A program made the translations under genes and the position numbers. 32,616 bases of DNA, taken from a virus. Positions 1-9,148 of the stretch are shown here, piece by piece. Positions within the stretch are counted from its first letter, which is position 1; every line of letters begins with the position of its first letter. The notes beneath the pieces were generated by a model. That model had not been told where the DNA came from and did no database searches. It worked only from the letters and a program-made list of their open reading frames with translations. The stretch is taken from the IMG/VR virus record IMGVR_UViG_3300027917_000113, positions 1-32,616 of that record. The stretch is one strand, 5' to 3'.

Positions 1-52
1 GGCCTGGTGGGTGATCTCACCCATGGGAGTTCGAATCTCCCTCCCGGCACCA
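1..52 (+). tRNA. Partial tRNA, 3' part only (probably tRNA-Leu)
   Basis: The 3' portion of a class II tRNA. A long variable arm folds at 8-14/17-23. The T arm is GGGAG (25-29), loop TTCGAAT (30-36) and CTCCC (37-41). The 3' acceptor strand is TCCCGGC (42-48), the discriminator is A (49) and CCA is encoded (50-52). The long arm plus discriminator A favours Leu over Ser or Tyr. The anticodon is outside the window, so identity is inferred. It belongs to the GC-rich foreign left edge, not clearly to the phage. Confidence 0.75.
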
Positions 53-121
53 TCCCTATGCTGAGCATCCAATCGGATGCCGCCCCTGCTGCGAGCTCCG
101 GTGCATCTTCGGGAGCGCCCG

Positions 122-319
122 ATGAGACTTGCCTTTCTTGGACTGAGCGCTGCCGGGAAGACCACCCTCTTCAACGCACTCACCGGAGCGCACGCGTCGG
201 TGGGCACCTACTCCGGCGCAGGCACCGAAATCCACATCGGACGCATCGAAATCGAAGACCCACGCCTCGAAGTGATCGGCAGCGTCTTCAAGAATTCCAG
301 CCGGTCCTGTGCCGCATAA
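122..319 (+). CDS. N-terminal fragment of a YchF/Obg-like GTPase
   Basis: The reading starts MRLAFLGLSAAGKTTLFNAL, a P-loop (GLSAAGKT) of the kind that opens TRAFAC GTPases such as YchF/OLA1. A region resembling the YchF 'D.RL..l' segment follows near residues 45-55. Homology then ends: the last codons run through bases that read better as an antisense pilin gene, and a stop follows at 319. A full YchF is over 350 residues, so this is a broken fragment. GC content and codon use differ sharply from the phage genes to the right. It is probably bacterial sequence joined by misassembly. Exact family is moderately certain. Confidence 0.5.
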   Translation: MRLAFLGLSAAGKTTLFNALTGAHASVGTYSGAGTEIHIGRIEIEDPRLEVIGSVFKNSSRSCAA

Positions 320-433
320 CTGGCCTGCGTCAGGCGATTGCTGAAGGTATTTCCCTTGACCGCGGTTATCTGCATGGCTGCAATCCCCAACAGCCCGATG
401 GCCAGGATGATCAAGCCCACCAAAACTTCTACC
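268..433 (-). pseudogene. Antisense fragment of a PilV-type pilin N-terminus
   Basis: Read on the minus strand, about 55 residues match the start of type IV pilus minor pilins. A VEVLVGLIILAIGLLG helix comes right after the position where the prepilin cleavage site would be, followed by AAMQ and a segment with RLTQASYAAQDRLEF, as in PilV/PilE-type proteins. The glutamate of EVL is the conserved E5 of processed pilins. The leader peptide is missing, replaced at about 433 by phage tape measure sequence, and the C-terminal part is missing at about 268. It is a truncated bacterial fragment from a Gram-negative-like source and has no role in the phage. Confidence 0.6.
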
Positions 434-461
434 GGATCTTCCAAAATGGGGCAGAGAAGCT

Positions 462-3400
462 ATGGAATCGTGGCTTGGAGGTTGGACTTCTGCAGATTTT
501 GGATTGTTCAGCGATATTGCAGATGTTGTTACTGCATTTGTTCGTTCGTTAGCACATAAAATTCCAGAAACTGAGATAGTGCCTAGAATACTTGGTGCTA
601 GAAGTGCAATAGCGCAAGCAATAAGGGATATGAGGCGGTTTGGCTCTGTCACTGAGAGTTCAATAGGAAAAATAACCAAAGCTATAAAAACTGCTTCAGG
701 ACCATTGAAAGACTTTATACGAGAAGCTTTTCAATTTGCCAAAGTTGAAGCAGCAGTCAAAGCCGTCAGAAAAGTACTTGATTTTGATGTAGAATTCAAT
801 ATTCCTACTAAGATATTGGGTAGGACTGTTTCAAATTTAACTGATTTAGTTTCTTTAGCTCGGAAATTTAAAGGTACTTTGGGAGCTGCTTTACGCGAAT
901 ATGTAATGCGTCTTGAGCAAGTTCAAGCAGCAAACTTACGAGTTCAGCATGCACAAGAAGCTTTGAATGCTGTCACTGAAAAATATGATAAAAGATTAGC
1001 ACAGCTCAGAAAGCGTCTTGACGACCTTCGCCAAAAAGAAGACTTTTCAACTCGAATAAAAGACATAGAAGCTGCGATTGCCTCAGGACTTCTTACTGAC
1101 GAAGAAAAGCGTAGATTAGAACTTGAGAAAGAAGAAATAATAATTCAACACAAAATAAATGCGTTGGAACATGAAAGGGACATTGCCGAAGAAGCAGCTA
1201 GAGACAGATTAACCGCAGAAGAAAAAATCGCTGAAGCTGCAGAATTTGCTTTAGAGCGCCAACGTCAATTAGTTCAAGAATTAGCAGATGAACAATTGGC
1301 TGCTGCAAAAGAGCAATTGGAAATTGCTCGTGAAAGAGTGCAGCTTCAGATTGAAGAAAATAACCTTGTAAATGAGCAAATGAAGCTTCTAGAAAGACTT
1401 GCAAAAGAAGCTGCTGGTGATCAGTTCATTGAAATCCCTGGAATTGATTTCGAAGGCTTCATGGACGACTTCGAGGATTCATTATTAGCAAGTAAAGAAG
1501 AAATTGCAAAAGCAGTTGAAGACCTCAAAAATGACATCGAAGCAAGAGTTCGCGGATTTATAGCTTCAATAACTGAGCCATTTAGAGGAGTTGCTGAAAA
1601 ATTACGTGGATTGTTAGGCGGTATCGCCGGAGTTTTCGAAGCTGCAAAACAGAGCACAGCAGTTCAAGACTTTGTGGAATCAGTAAAAACATTCGTTGGT
1701 GATTTAGCTACGGTCGTAGAAAATTTACGCATTTTCTGGGAAGAAAATGGTCCTGGAATTTTAGCGATTATTGGCGACTTTTTCTCCAGATTGTCCGAAG
1801 TTATAACAGTAGGCGATATACTAGGAATTGCTGGAGATGCATTAGAGCAATTTGGTGATTTCTTAGTGTTAATGTCAGAAAAGCTTATTGAGCATGGACC
1901 GAACATTCAAGAATCTCTGCAAGGTTGGGTAGATTGGGTGTTCAAAGAAGGAATTCCCAGACTTACGGAATTCGGCAAAACGGTCAAAGAAGATGTACTT
2001 CCCGCAATAGGCAATTTCTTTAATTTTCTTATCCAAAATGCACCTACGATCATTGCTATTCTAGCTGCTATTGGCTCAGCATTTCTAGCAATTCGTCCTG
2101 CATTGTTGATATTAGGAGCTTTATCCAAAGCATCATTTGCTTTGCTTCCCATAGTATTTATTTTCCAAACTTTGAGCGGAGCAATAGGTTCACTTACTGG
2201 AGTATTCGCATCAATTGCGGGAGTAGTTGGACCGGCTCTAACAGCGATTGGAGCTTTTGTAGCTGCTAATCTTGCTCCAATTGTTGCCATCGTAACTGTT
2301 TTGATCGGTGTGTTTTTAGCTTTTCAAGACAACGTTTTAGGATTAAAAGATTTATTCATAGAATCTTTTAAGGCGATCGGAAAATCTTTGAAACCAGTTC
2401 TAAAGCCATTGCAAGACGCATTCAAACGACTTACTCCAGCTTTCAAAGAATTAATGAAAGCTCTGGCTCCGATAGGCAGATTTTTAGTAGATGTTCTAAA
2501 AGGAATAGGAACTATTATTCTAGCTATCGTAGTACCGGCACTTACGATACTGCTTTCAATTGTAACTGGAGTCATTCGCGGACTTGCAACTGGATTAACT
2601 TATTTCTTGGATGGTTTGCGAGTAGTTTTTCTGGGCGTTGCAAGATTTATCAATGGTATTATAGAATTTATTGGTGGTATTTGGGATATAATTGCTGGTC
2701 TCTTTACTGGTAATCTTGAGCGAGTTCAAGAAGGCATTCAACAAGCGTTAGGTGGAATAACTGACGTATTTTTAGGAGCATTGCAAGCTATCGGAGGAGT
2801 TATATTTACGGTGCTTGGGTCTATTTGGGGATTTGTCGAAGGATTTGTTATTGGTGTAATAGATTTCTTTGCAAATTTACTTGATGCTTTCAATATTTCG
2901 AGTGATGTATCCAAGTTTCTGAATAATTTATCAACTACCATCTCAGAGAAATTTAATGAGATAATAGATTTATTTAGTGGTTGGATTACTGACGCAGGAG
3001 AGGAAGTTAGAACTCGTCTTTCCGAAATGTGGGATTTGGGTACTGAAATTATAAATAGCCTTATTGAAGGCATTACTGATAAAGTATTTGGAAGTGACGG
3101 ACTTTTAGCAAAAATACGAGAATATATAGATAATGCAATTGCATCAGGACGAGAAAAACTTGCAAACTTCTTAGCTCTAGGCAGTGAACTTATTGATAAT
3201 TTAATAGACGGTATTCGCGAAAAATTTGAAGGAGCGTTAGGACTTTACGAGCAATTCAAAGGATTTATTGAAACTACTATTGGAAAAGTAGAAGAACTTA
3301 AAGACATATTTATTCAAGCAGGTAGAGACATTATTAGTGGACTCATCAGCGGAGTCTTAGAAAAAGCATTAGATCTTTACGCTACAGTTAAAAATGTCAT

Positions 3401-3824
3401 TAAAACTGCTCTAGGTGTAGGCGAAAGAGCTGCTGAAGCTGAGTCTGAATCTAAAAGAACTCGTAGGTTAGGTAATGACTGGATGGATGGATTGATCCAT
3501 GGAATTACTGAAAGAGCTCCAATGTTGGATAAAAGTATATCTAACATTATGGCAAATATAGTTGACATACCTTCGAGCATGCAAGCAAATATGGACAACT
3601 TTTTTGACAGTATGAGCAATTTGAGCGATGTCGGTGGAAATGTTGACGTTAATCATTTATTCCGAGGAGTCGACGGAGCAAACTCATTATTGACACAAAC
3701 GTCGCCCAGTCAGACCAGTATTCAGAATATAAATGTAGAGGTTAATTCTACATATGCTGAAACACAATCCGAAGCTTCTGTTTATTATGACGTTAGAGCT
3801 GCGTTAGCGCATGTTTCAAGGTAA
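462..3824 (+). CDS. Tail tape measure protein (5' truncated)
   Basis: At least 1120 residues. Sets tail length and occupies the tail lumen before DNA ejection (family knowledge). Seen here: a strongly charged coiled coil at about residues 145-320, rich in E/K/Q/A; long hydrophobic runs at about 522-622 and 680-715; and alternating amphipathic helices to the end. It is the longest gene of the window and is followed by a distal-tail-like gene, the usual order. The frame is open upstream of the first ATG back to 411, and phage-like codons are readable from about 435. The true N-terminus is therefore lost at the chimeric junction, and 462 is only the first ATG. No enzyme domain was recognised. 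Confidence 0.9.
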   Translation: MESWLGGWTSADFGLFSDIADVVTAFVRSLAHKIPETEIVPRILGARSAIAQAIRDMRRFGSVTESSIGKITKAIKTASGPLKDFIREAFQFAKVEAAVKAVRKVLDFDVEFNIPTKILGRTVSNLTDLVSLARKFKGTLGAALREYVMRLEQVQAANLRVQHAQEALNAVTEKYDKRLAQLRKRLDDLRQKEDFSTRIKDIEAAIASGLLTDEEKRRLELEKEEIIIQHKINALEHERDIAEEAARDRLTAEEKIAEAAEFALERQRQLVQELADEQLAAAKEQLEIARERVQLQIEENNLVNEQMKLLERLAKEAAGDQFIEIPGIDFEGFMDDFEDSLLASKEEIAKAVEDLKNDIEARVRGFIASITEPFRGVAEKLRGLLGGIAGVFEAAKQSTAVQDFVESVKTFVGDLATVVENLRIFWEENGPGILAIIGDFFSRLSEVITVGDILGIAGDALEQFGDFLVLMSEKLIEHGPNIQESLQGWVDWVFKEGIPRLTEFGKTVKEDVLPAIGNFFNFLIQNAPTIIAILAAIGSAFLAIRPALLILGALSKASFALLPIVFIFQTLSGAIGSLTGVFASIAGVVGPALTAIGAFVAANLAPIVAIVTVLIGVFLAFQDNVLGLKDLFIESFKAIGKSLKPVLKPLQDAFKRLTPAFKELMKALAPIGRFLVDVLKGIGTIILAIVVPALTILLSIVTGVIRGLATGLTYFLDGLRVVFLGVARFINGIIEFIGGIWDIIAGLFTGNLERVQEGIQQALGGITDVFLGALQAIGGVIFTVLGSIWGFVEGFVIGVIDFFANLLDAFNISSDVSKFLNNLSTTISEKFNEIIDLFSGWITDAGEEVRTRLSEMWDLGTEIINSLIEGITDKVFGSDGLLAKIREYIDNAIASGREKLANFLALGSELIDNLIDGIREKFEGALGLYEQFKGFIETTIGKVEELKDIFIQAGRDIISGLISGVLEKALDLYATVKNVIKTALGVGERAAEAESESKRTRRLGNDWMDGLIHGITERAPMLDKSISNIMANIVDIPSSMQANMDNFFDSMSNLSDVGGNVDVNHLFRGVDGANSLLTQTSPSQTSIQNINVEVNSTYAETQSEASVYYDVRAALAHVSR

Positions 3825-3826
3825 TC

Positions 3827-4750
3827 ATGAATAAATTATTTCCTGAATACGATATTTTTATAGCTCCTGACGGTGAGGAGCTTCACTTCAATCTGCTTTC
3901 TGACCGTTTCATTCAATCTTTTGAAGGATACGGTATGTCTCCAATTAAGTATGTTCAGCAACAAGGAGCTCTTCAGCACGGAACTACTGTTTATGACTAT
4001 AAATTGCAAAGACGAATTGTTCAATGGACTGTCCGACAAAATGGATGCGATCGTTGGGATTATTGGGAAAAACGAGCACACTTTATAGATATTCTAAGAC
4101 CAAATAAGCATACTTTGAATAATTTCGGACCCGGAAAACTTCGAAAATTTATGCCTGACGGAGAAATTAGAGACCTAGATGTTCATTTAGAATTCGGTCC
4201 AATATTTGCGTCGCCGCAAAATTATTGGGATGAATGGGGTTTTACAGAGGCTTTGAGATTCATTGCTCCTGACCCAACATTCTATGACCCTACAATTGAA
4301 ATAGAAACATCTGGTCTTTCTACTAGTCCGACTGAGTTAGAATTTCCAATAACATTTCCAATTGAGCTTGGAGACTCTTTGATCAATGACTTGAATAACA
4401 TAACCTATATTGGAACATGGTTAACGTATCCAACTATAGTTATAACTGGACCTATTTCAGGATTTAAAATCACAAATGAAACTACTGACGAATATATTCA
4501 GCTAAGTCATGAGCTTGCTGCTGGAGAAACTATAACCATCTCGCTAGAATATGGAAATAAAACAGTAGAACATTCGGATGGGACCAATTTGATGGGATCA
4601 ATTTTACCTGGAAGTAATTTGGCTACTTTTCATTTGGCTCCTGATCCGCAAGCTCCGGGTGGAGTAAACGCTGTTAGGATTATTGGAGCTGGTGCTGGGA
4701 GTGCAACTGAAATTGAGCTGCAATTCAATAATAGATATATAGGGATATAA
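3827..4750 (+). CDS. Distal tail (Dit)-like protein
   Basis: 307 residues, starting two bases after the tape measure stop. Dit proteins form the hexameric hub joining the tail tube to the baseplate or tip. The N-terminal half has the aromatic, basic pattern of siphoviral Dit/phage tail family proteins: YDYKLQRRIVQWTVR, then an RFIAPDPTFYDP segment near residue 150, the typical end of the N-terminal ring domain. The C-terminal half is beta-rich with G/T/S turns, like a galectin-type or carbohydrate-binding extension. Position right after the tape measure supports the call. Specific family assignment is by pattern only. Confidence 0.72.
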   Translation: MNKLFPEYDIFIAPDGEELHFNLLSDRFIQSFEGYGMSPIKYVQQQGALQHGTTVYDYKLQRRIVQWTVRQNGCDRWDYWEKRAHFIDILRPNKHTLNNFGPGKLRKFMPDGEIRDLDVHLEFGPIFASPQNYWDEWGFTEALRFIAPDPTFYDPTIEIETSGLSTSPTELEFPITFPIELGDSLINDLNNITYIGTWLTYPTIVITGPISGFKITNETTDEYIQLSHELAAGETITISLEYGNKTVEHSDGTNLMGSILPGSNLATFHLAPDPQAPGGVNAVRIIGAGAGSATEIELQFNNRYIGI

Positions 4751-4752
4751 TT

Positions 4753-5757
4753 ATGGCAGAAACTAGTCTTCCTTGGGGAGGTACTACGACCGGCGATGCT
4801 GGACCGTATACCGATGATCAATGGTCAGATACTTGGAGAAAATTATTCACTCGAGATAGAACACTTGAGGGAGTATTACCAAATTATCTTAACGAATTGA
4901 ATATAACCAATCCGTCAGGTACAACTATACGTGTCGCATCAGGAGGTGCTGTTGTAGACGGTAAATTCTATAACAATAGTGCGAATGTTGATAACTCAGT
5001 AACAGCTCCAGGTTCTGGTTCAAACTTTTACACAGTTGTTCTTCGAAAAATTTTTTCTGCACAAACTGTTAGAGTAGCTTTACTTGGACCTAATGCTGTC
5101 TCTCCTCCAGCTGTTACTCAGTCTGACGGAGTTACCTGGGAAATTGCTATTGCTGAAGTTGAAATAACCTCAGGTAGTGTTATCACTGTTACTGATGTTC
5201 GTGTCTATTGTCACTATAATACCGAAGTTTCGACAGCAATGATAGCTGATGACGCAATTACGACTGCTAAAATTGTTGATGGCGCTGTGACAGCTGCGAA
5301 GTTGACAGATGGTGCTGGAAGCGGTGTTGACGCAGATCTTTTGGACGGTCAACATGGAACAAATTATGAAAATACTATAACGATGCTAAATGCAACGTCT
5401 GATATAACATTGTCAACAAGCGAAGTCGTAATTCCTGGCATGAGCGGAAGTTTTAATGCAGGAACATATCTTGTGATCGCGACTGTTCCGTTGAGTGCTA
5501 CTGGAACATCAGGTCAAATTGGAAATACGAATGTGCGATGTCGTGTAAATGCTGTTGTTCAAAATGGGCATGCACACCATTCTTTTACTATTGGAGCGGG
5601 TCTATCTTTCAAATATACAGCAGCTTTTGTATGGAGAGTAGTTTTACCATCAACACAAACTATTGACATTACAGCGTATCAAGGCGGAGGTACAACTTGT
5701 ACGATTGTTACAACTTGGCAACTAGATAAAGCAGCGGTTGTGAAGATAAATCCGTAA
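4753..5757 (+). CDS. Minor tail / tail appendage protein
   Basis: 334 residues. The N-terminal third begins with SLPWGGTTTGDAGPYTDDQW and includes a beta-rich segment with a GGAVVDGKFY motif typical of siphoviral baseplate appendage proteins. Near residues 160-200 is a linker of 'addAITTAKIVDGAVTAAKL' type followed by DADLLDGQHG, a repeat motif common in phage tail fibres. The last 130 residues look like a compact beta-sandwich (C1q- or TNF-like topology possible). It lies between the Dit-like and Gp37-like genes and ends in a TAATG overlap with the next start. Receptor binding is plausible but inferred. Confidence 0.6.
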   Translation: MAETSLPWGGTTTGDAGPYTDDQWSDTWRKLFTRDRTLEGVLPNYLNELNITNPSGTTIRVASGGAVVDGKFYNNSANVDNSVTAPGSGSNFYTVVLRKIFSAQTVRVALLGPNAVSPPAVTQSDGVTWEIAIAEVEITSGSVITVTDVRVYCHYNTEVSTAMIADDAITTAKIVDGAVTAAKLTDGAGSGVDADLLDGQHGTNYENTITMLNATSDITLSTSEVVIPGMSGSFNAGTYLVIATVPLSATGTSGQIGNTNVRCRVNAVVQNGHAHHSFTIGAGLSFKYTAAFVWRVVLPSTQTIDITAYQGGGTTCTIVTTWQLDKAAVVKINP

Positions 5758-6956
5758 TGACTGAGTCTATCGCTCCAACTTATCAAGTTATATTGCGTAC
5801 TCCATTGAGCTCTCAAGTCGAAGTGTTTGACCGATTTACGTCCATTGAGCTCAATCATAAACTAAACGGAGTAGGATCATATACTTTAGCACTTGAAGAT
5901 TTAACGGATGAGCGTAAAAATAATTTCGAATTAGATGGTCAAATAGAAATTTTGCGAGCTGTTTCTGGAGTTGATTTAGATTGGTACAATGAATTTGAAG
6001 GATTTCATCGAAAATCGTCAGAGCAAATTACTAGAGATAAGCAAGAAATTTTCTCCAGCATTGGTGTCGGATTTAACAGTTTATTGGAAAGAAGGACCAT
6101 CGCATATCGGGAAGGAACAGTCAAAGCGGATAAATATGATGTAGCTGAAACTGTTATAAAAGAATATGTTGAGGAAAATTGTGGTGTGACTGCTACTACA
6201 GATAATGGCAGGATAATTGACGGTACTTATCCACATTTTTCTATTCAGTCTGACTTTCAAACTGGTGTTGAATGGTCAGGAAGTAGAGCATTCGAAAATC
6301 TTTTGGACACTTTGAAAGCTATAAGCGATTATGCACAATTAGACTTTGATGTAGTTAGAAGTGGTTATCCTGGATTTTTATTCATGACGCATAACGCTCT
6401 TAAAGGAACCGACAGAACTGTAGACGGATTGGATCCTGCAACTGGAAAAAATGCTGCTGGAAATTATCCGGTAACTTTATCCGTTAATCTTGGAAACCTT
6501 GAACAAGGTACGTATGAAGACGATAGACTAAGTGAAGCGAATGTATGTGTTGTTCTTGGCGACGGAGAAAAATCTACACGAAATGTTTTAGCCAGAAGTA
6601 ACGCATTAGCTGCTAGCGATAGTCCATGGAATAGTATTGAAGTATCTAGACCTTCGCAAACAGCATTTATTCCTGGACTGAGCGAAGACGCCGCAGCTGA
6701 ATTAAAAACTTTTTCTATGCAACAAACTGGTGACGAAATTTTAGAGGAAATGCAAGCAAAGAAAGATTTTACATTTACTCCTCTTCAGCAACCAGCAACT
6801 CTGTACGGTCTTCATTACTTTCTGGGCGATCGAGTGACCGTTCAATTTCGAGATTTCATCATAAACAAACGAATTGTAGGAGTTCAGATTCGCGTTCAAA
6901 GAGATCAAGAAACAATAAGTTTGGATGTTTCTTCATACACGTCAGGAACACAATAA
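5757..6956 (+). CDS. Tail protein, siphovirus ReqiPepy6 Gp37-like
   Basis: 399 residues, TAATG-coupled to the gene before and after. It opens with a beta-rich domain (EVFDRFTSIELNHKLNGVGS) typical of Gp37-like/tail-associated hub proteins, in which a ligand-like 'F.S...N..G..tl' stretch precedes 'W...FEGF'. Helical and beta segments follow, and the C-terminus has the 'LGDRVTVQFRDF' pattern of a hub domain (residues ~355-385). These proteins sit at the tail tip in phages of Gram-positive and related hosts. Gene order supports the call. No peptidase or lysozyme motif was seen. Confidence 0.65.
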   Translation: MTESIAPTYQVILRTPLSSQVEVFDRFTSIELNHKLNGVGSYTLALEDLTDERKNNFELDGQIEILRAVSGVDLDWYNEFEGFHRKSSEQITRDKQEIFSSIGVGFNSLLERRTIAYREGTVKADKYDVAETVIKEYVEENCGVTATTDNGRIIDGTYPHFSIQSDFQTGVEWSGSRAFENLLDTLKAISDYAQLDFDVVRSGYPGFLFMTHNALKGTDRTVDGLDPATGKNAAGNYPVTLSVNLGNLEQGTYEDDRLSEANVCVVLGDGEKSTRNVLARSNALAASDSPWNSIEVSRPSQTAFIPGLSEDAAAELKTFSMQQTGDEILEEMQAKKDFTFTPLQQPATLYGLHYFLGDRVTVQFRDFIINKRIVGVQIRVQRDQETISLDVSSYTSGTQ

Positions 6957-8350
6957 TGTCAGCAAAAGATATCAAATTTATAACTCAATCCATAGAATCT
7001 CTGTCTAAAAGATTGCGCAGGGTAGAAGTTTTAGCACGTTTGTCAACGGATACTGGATTAACGCAATTTCTCGAACTCGACGATACTCCAAGTACTTACG
7101 AAAATGCTCAGAGATGGGCAGTTCTGGTAAATTCAGACGAGGACGGATTAGAATTTGGACCCGTTGGTGGAGATGCTTGCGTAACATTTGTTTGCGGTTC
7201 TCCTGGATGGAGAGCTTCAGGTGGGTCTCCAGTTCGAACATTAGTTCATGAAACTGCTTTTCAGCTAACATCTGCTGGAGATCCCCGAGGGGCAAATGCT
7301 ATTGATTTACAGCAGACGCAATTTGATCCCACTTATGTTGCTGCCGCAGAAGATTCGGCTATTCTTTCTAATCTTAGAAACAAAATAGAATCGGATTGTG
7401 ACCTTTCTATAATTATTGGGGCGTATAATGACATTATAGATAATTCTGTTGAAGGGGGGATTCTGGGATGGAGCAATACAATAGACAATTCAACCGGAAA
7501 TGTAATTTGTGGAATCCTTTGTATGCTTGACACAGATTCCTGGGGGAATTTTGTGTCAGGCTATAACAATGATATAAGCTGGGGGAATGGATCTGCTATG
7601 TTTAATGAAGGCAATGATCTGGTTTATCTCGGAACGCAGGATCCTTGGTATGACTTCCAAGCAGGAATACTGAACGAAATGCAGGGCGATTGTTTTGTAT
7701 GCTATCAATGGGGCGAAGACAACCTAATGATTGGCATAGGGGGGTCTGGAACTCAAACTACTCTATGGGATGCTCAAATAGGTTTTGACAATTTTTTAGG
7801 AAATGTAACAATGAACGTTGGTATTGGACAGGGTACTTTTTCTTGGCGACCATCTGGACATGACGAATATTACACGGGACGATTGCTTTGGTCTGGCGAT
7901 TATCCTCAGAAATGGCCGACCACGACATTTGGTGCTTCGCATCCTGCCAATAATGGAGCTAGTGGCTATAACCAACTGAGTTGGTTCAGTCAAAATGTTA
8001 TAATAACCGATTGGCCTGTGACATGGACAACATCCAGATTCGAGTTTCCGATCATCAATGATTCCGCCTGGGGGTTTGTTGCTTATATCGCAGGAACTGA
8101 GCAAGGTTGTGCTAATACATATCATTGGAAAATCGAGGGCATGGTAGAAAATGACGGAGGTACAACCGCAATCCTTTATTCTATCGTGACTAATCTTTAC
8201 AGAGATGTGGTTACGAAAGAATGGCAGGTCGTTGCGGATAATGTAAATGATCGCTTGGTCTTCCAGTATCGAGATACAGGAGGACCAGATTCAACAGATT
8301 GCAATATTCAATTCGATATGAACACTCAAGAGGTTGGCTGGGAGGCGTGA
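6956..8350 (+). CDS. Tail fibre / receptor-binding-like protein
   Basis: 464 residues. A short N-terminal coiled coil (SIESLSKRLRRVEVLARL) is followed by a stretch resembling fibre heads ('LELDDTPSTYENAQRW'). Glycine- and asparagine-rich beta-turn repeats occupy residues ~140-300, each of 'I.G.YNDI..S' style, as in beta-helical or YadA-like fibres. A beta-sandwich-like C-terminus is rich in W and F. The coiled coil near the start suggests a trimer. The repeat region uses GGG glycine codons and G-runs much more than neighbouring genes, hinting at acquisition of the tip from another source. Function is inferred from position and repeat style. Confidence 0.6.
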   Translation: MSAKDIKFITQSIESLSKRLRRVEVLARLSTDTGLTQFLELDDTPSTYENAQRWAVLVNSDEDGLEFGPVGGDACVTFVCGSPGWRASGGSPVRTLVHETAFQLTSAGDPRGANAIDLQQTQFDPTYVAAAEDSAILSNLRNKIESDCDLSIIIGAYNDIIDNSVEGGILGWSNTIDNSTGNVICGILCMLDTDSWGNFVSGYNNDISWGNGSAMFNEGNDLVYLGTQDPWYDFQAGILNEMQGDCFVCYQWGEDNLMIGIGGSGTQTTLWDAQIGFDNFLGNVTMNVGIGQGTFSWRPSGHDEYYTGRLLWSGDYPQKWPTTTFGASHPANNGASGYNQLSWFSQNVIITDWPVTWTTSRFEFPIINDSAWGFVAYIAGTEQGCANTYHWKIEGMVENDGGTTAILYSIVTNLYRDVVTKEWQVVADNVNDRLVFQYRDTGGPDSTDCNIQFDMNTQEVGWEA

Positions 8351-8351
8351 G

Positions 8352-8588
8352 GTGCGAGACGAAAAGAGAATAAAAGCCAAGAAATTGAGAAGAGAGTACA
8401 TCAAACAAAAAGGTGAATTCGATGTGAAAGAACACCTCCGGAGACATAAGGCGTTGATCAAGGAACGGAAAAGATTGTTCAAATCGGGAAAAAAGGAAAG
8501 AGAAGAGATCGAGGAAGAAATTGAAAAATGGATCAAAAAACAAAAGAAAGTTAAAAATGGAGAGGAGCTTGAAAATGATGAGGAGTAA
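8352..8588 (+). CDS. Small highly charged helical protein
   Basis: 78 residues from GTG. This start is preferred because GGGAGG (8340-8345) lies six bases upstream, whereas the in-frame TTG at 8334 has no proper site. About half the residues are K, R or E, arranged as one or two long helices (coiled coil likely). No known domain recognised. It starts just after the fibre gene stop and overlaps the next gene's start. Its position between tail and lysis genes might suggest a structural or chaperone role, which is inference only. Confidence 0.6.
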   Translation: MRDEKRIKAKKLRREYIKQKGEFDVKEHLRRHKALIKERKRLFKSGKKEREEIEEEIEKWIKKQKKVKNGEELENDEE

Positions 8589-8808
8589 ACAAGAAGAAGA
8601 GGCAGCCACACTTCTACAAAAAGCCGAGTCAGATCGTGTTGCGAAGTGTAGTGAAGAGCTGACGCAACTTCTGCAAAAATATAACTGTACTTTAAATCCA
8701 GTATTTGTAGTTGATGGTATGAAAACAATACATGTAGTGAATGTTGTGCCGATTTCAAAAGATCATCCACCAATTACAAGATTATCCAAAAATGGAGTTG
8801 GAGAGTAG
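8575..8808 (+). CDS. Hypothetical protein, helical N-terminus
   Basis: 77 residues. The start is ATG 8575, with AGAGGAG (8561-8567) seven bases upstream; a second ATG follows immediately. It overlaps the preceding gene by 14 bases. Residues 3-40 form a polar amphipathic helix; residues 45-70 look beta-like (NPVFVVDG, IHVVNVVPI). No signal peptide or membrane segment. I do not recognise a family. It belongs to the late tail-lysis transcript. Confidence 0.6.
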   Translation: MMRSKQEEEAATLLQKAESDRVAKCSEELTQLLQKYNCTLNPVFVVDGMKTIHVVNVVPISKDHPPITRLSKNGVGE

Positions 8809-8823
8809 GGGGGAGGAGGATAC

Positions 8824-9138
8824 ATGACAGATGAGCCAACACAACCTCGTTTAAGCGAAGATACACCTAATTGGTTTAGAAGTTTTGTCGATACTGGTTG
8901 GATACCCCTTATTCAAGCTGTTAAAGATACAAAGGAGGTGTCGTTATCAAATAGCAGAGCAATTCGTGGATATGACGGTAAACCTGGACTGGTTACTGAA
9001 ATATCCGTACTTGAAGAAAAAGTGACAACATTGGAGTTAAGAATGTCGTCATTTCTTAAAACGAGTACAACAATTATCGTTTTCGTTGTGACTACGCTGA
9101 TTGGCGTTGTCGTATATCATGTAATGAGTACACCTTAA
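8824..9138 (+). CDS. XhlA-like coiled-coil membrane protein
   Basis: 104 residues, preceded by a very strong GGGGGAGGAGG site. It has a soluble N-terminus, a heptad-like stretch (VTEISVLEEKVTTLELRM, ~55-73) and one C-terminal membrane helix (TTIIVFVVTTLIGVVVYHV, ~82-100). This layout matches haemolysin XhlA-type proteins that sit beside holins and help lysis in Bacillus-type phages. The next gene is a multi-pass membrane protein and the one after a lysozyme, which supports a lysis-cassette role. Sequence homology to XhlA itself is not obvious. Confidence 0.55.
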   Translation: MTDEPTQPRLSEDTPNWFRSFVDTGWIPLIQAVKDTKEVSLSNSRAIRGYDGKPGLVTEISVLEEKVTTLELRMSSFLKTSTTIIVFVVTTLIGVVVYHVMSTP

Positions 9139-9148
9139 GGAGGATGTT

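Noticed and set aside
1-52. tRNA 3' end as a prophage attachment site
   Set aside because: No integrase or phage gene end adjoins it; it is followed by other broken bacterial fragments, which fits a chimera better.
8211-8773. Long minus-strand frames opposite the charged small genes
   Set aside because: They are the reverse of K/E-rich codons, giving Ser/Phe/Leu-rich products; no ribosome site and all neighbours are on the plus strand.
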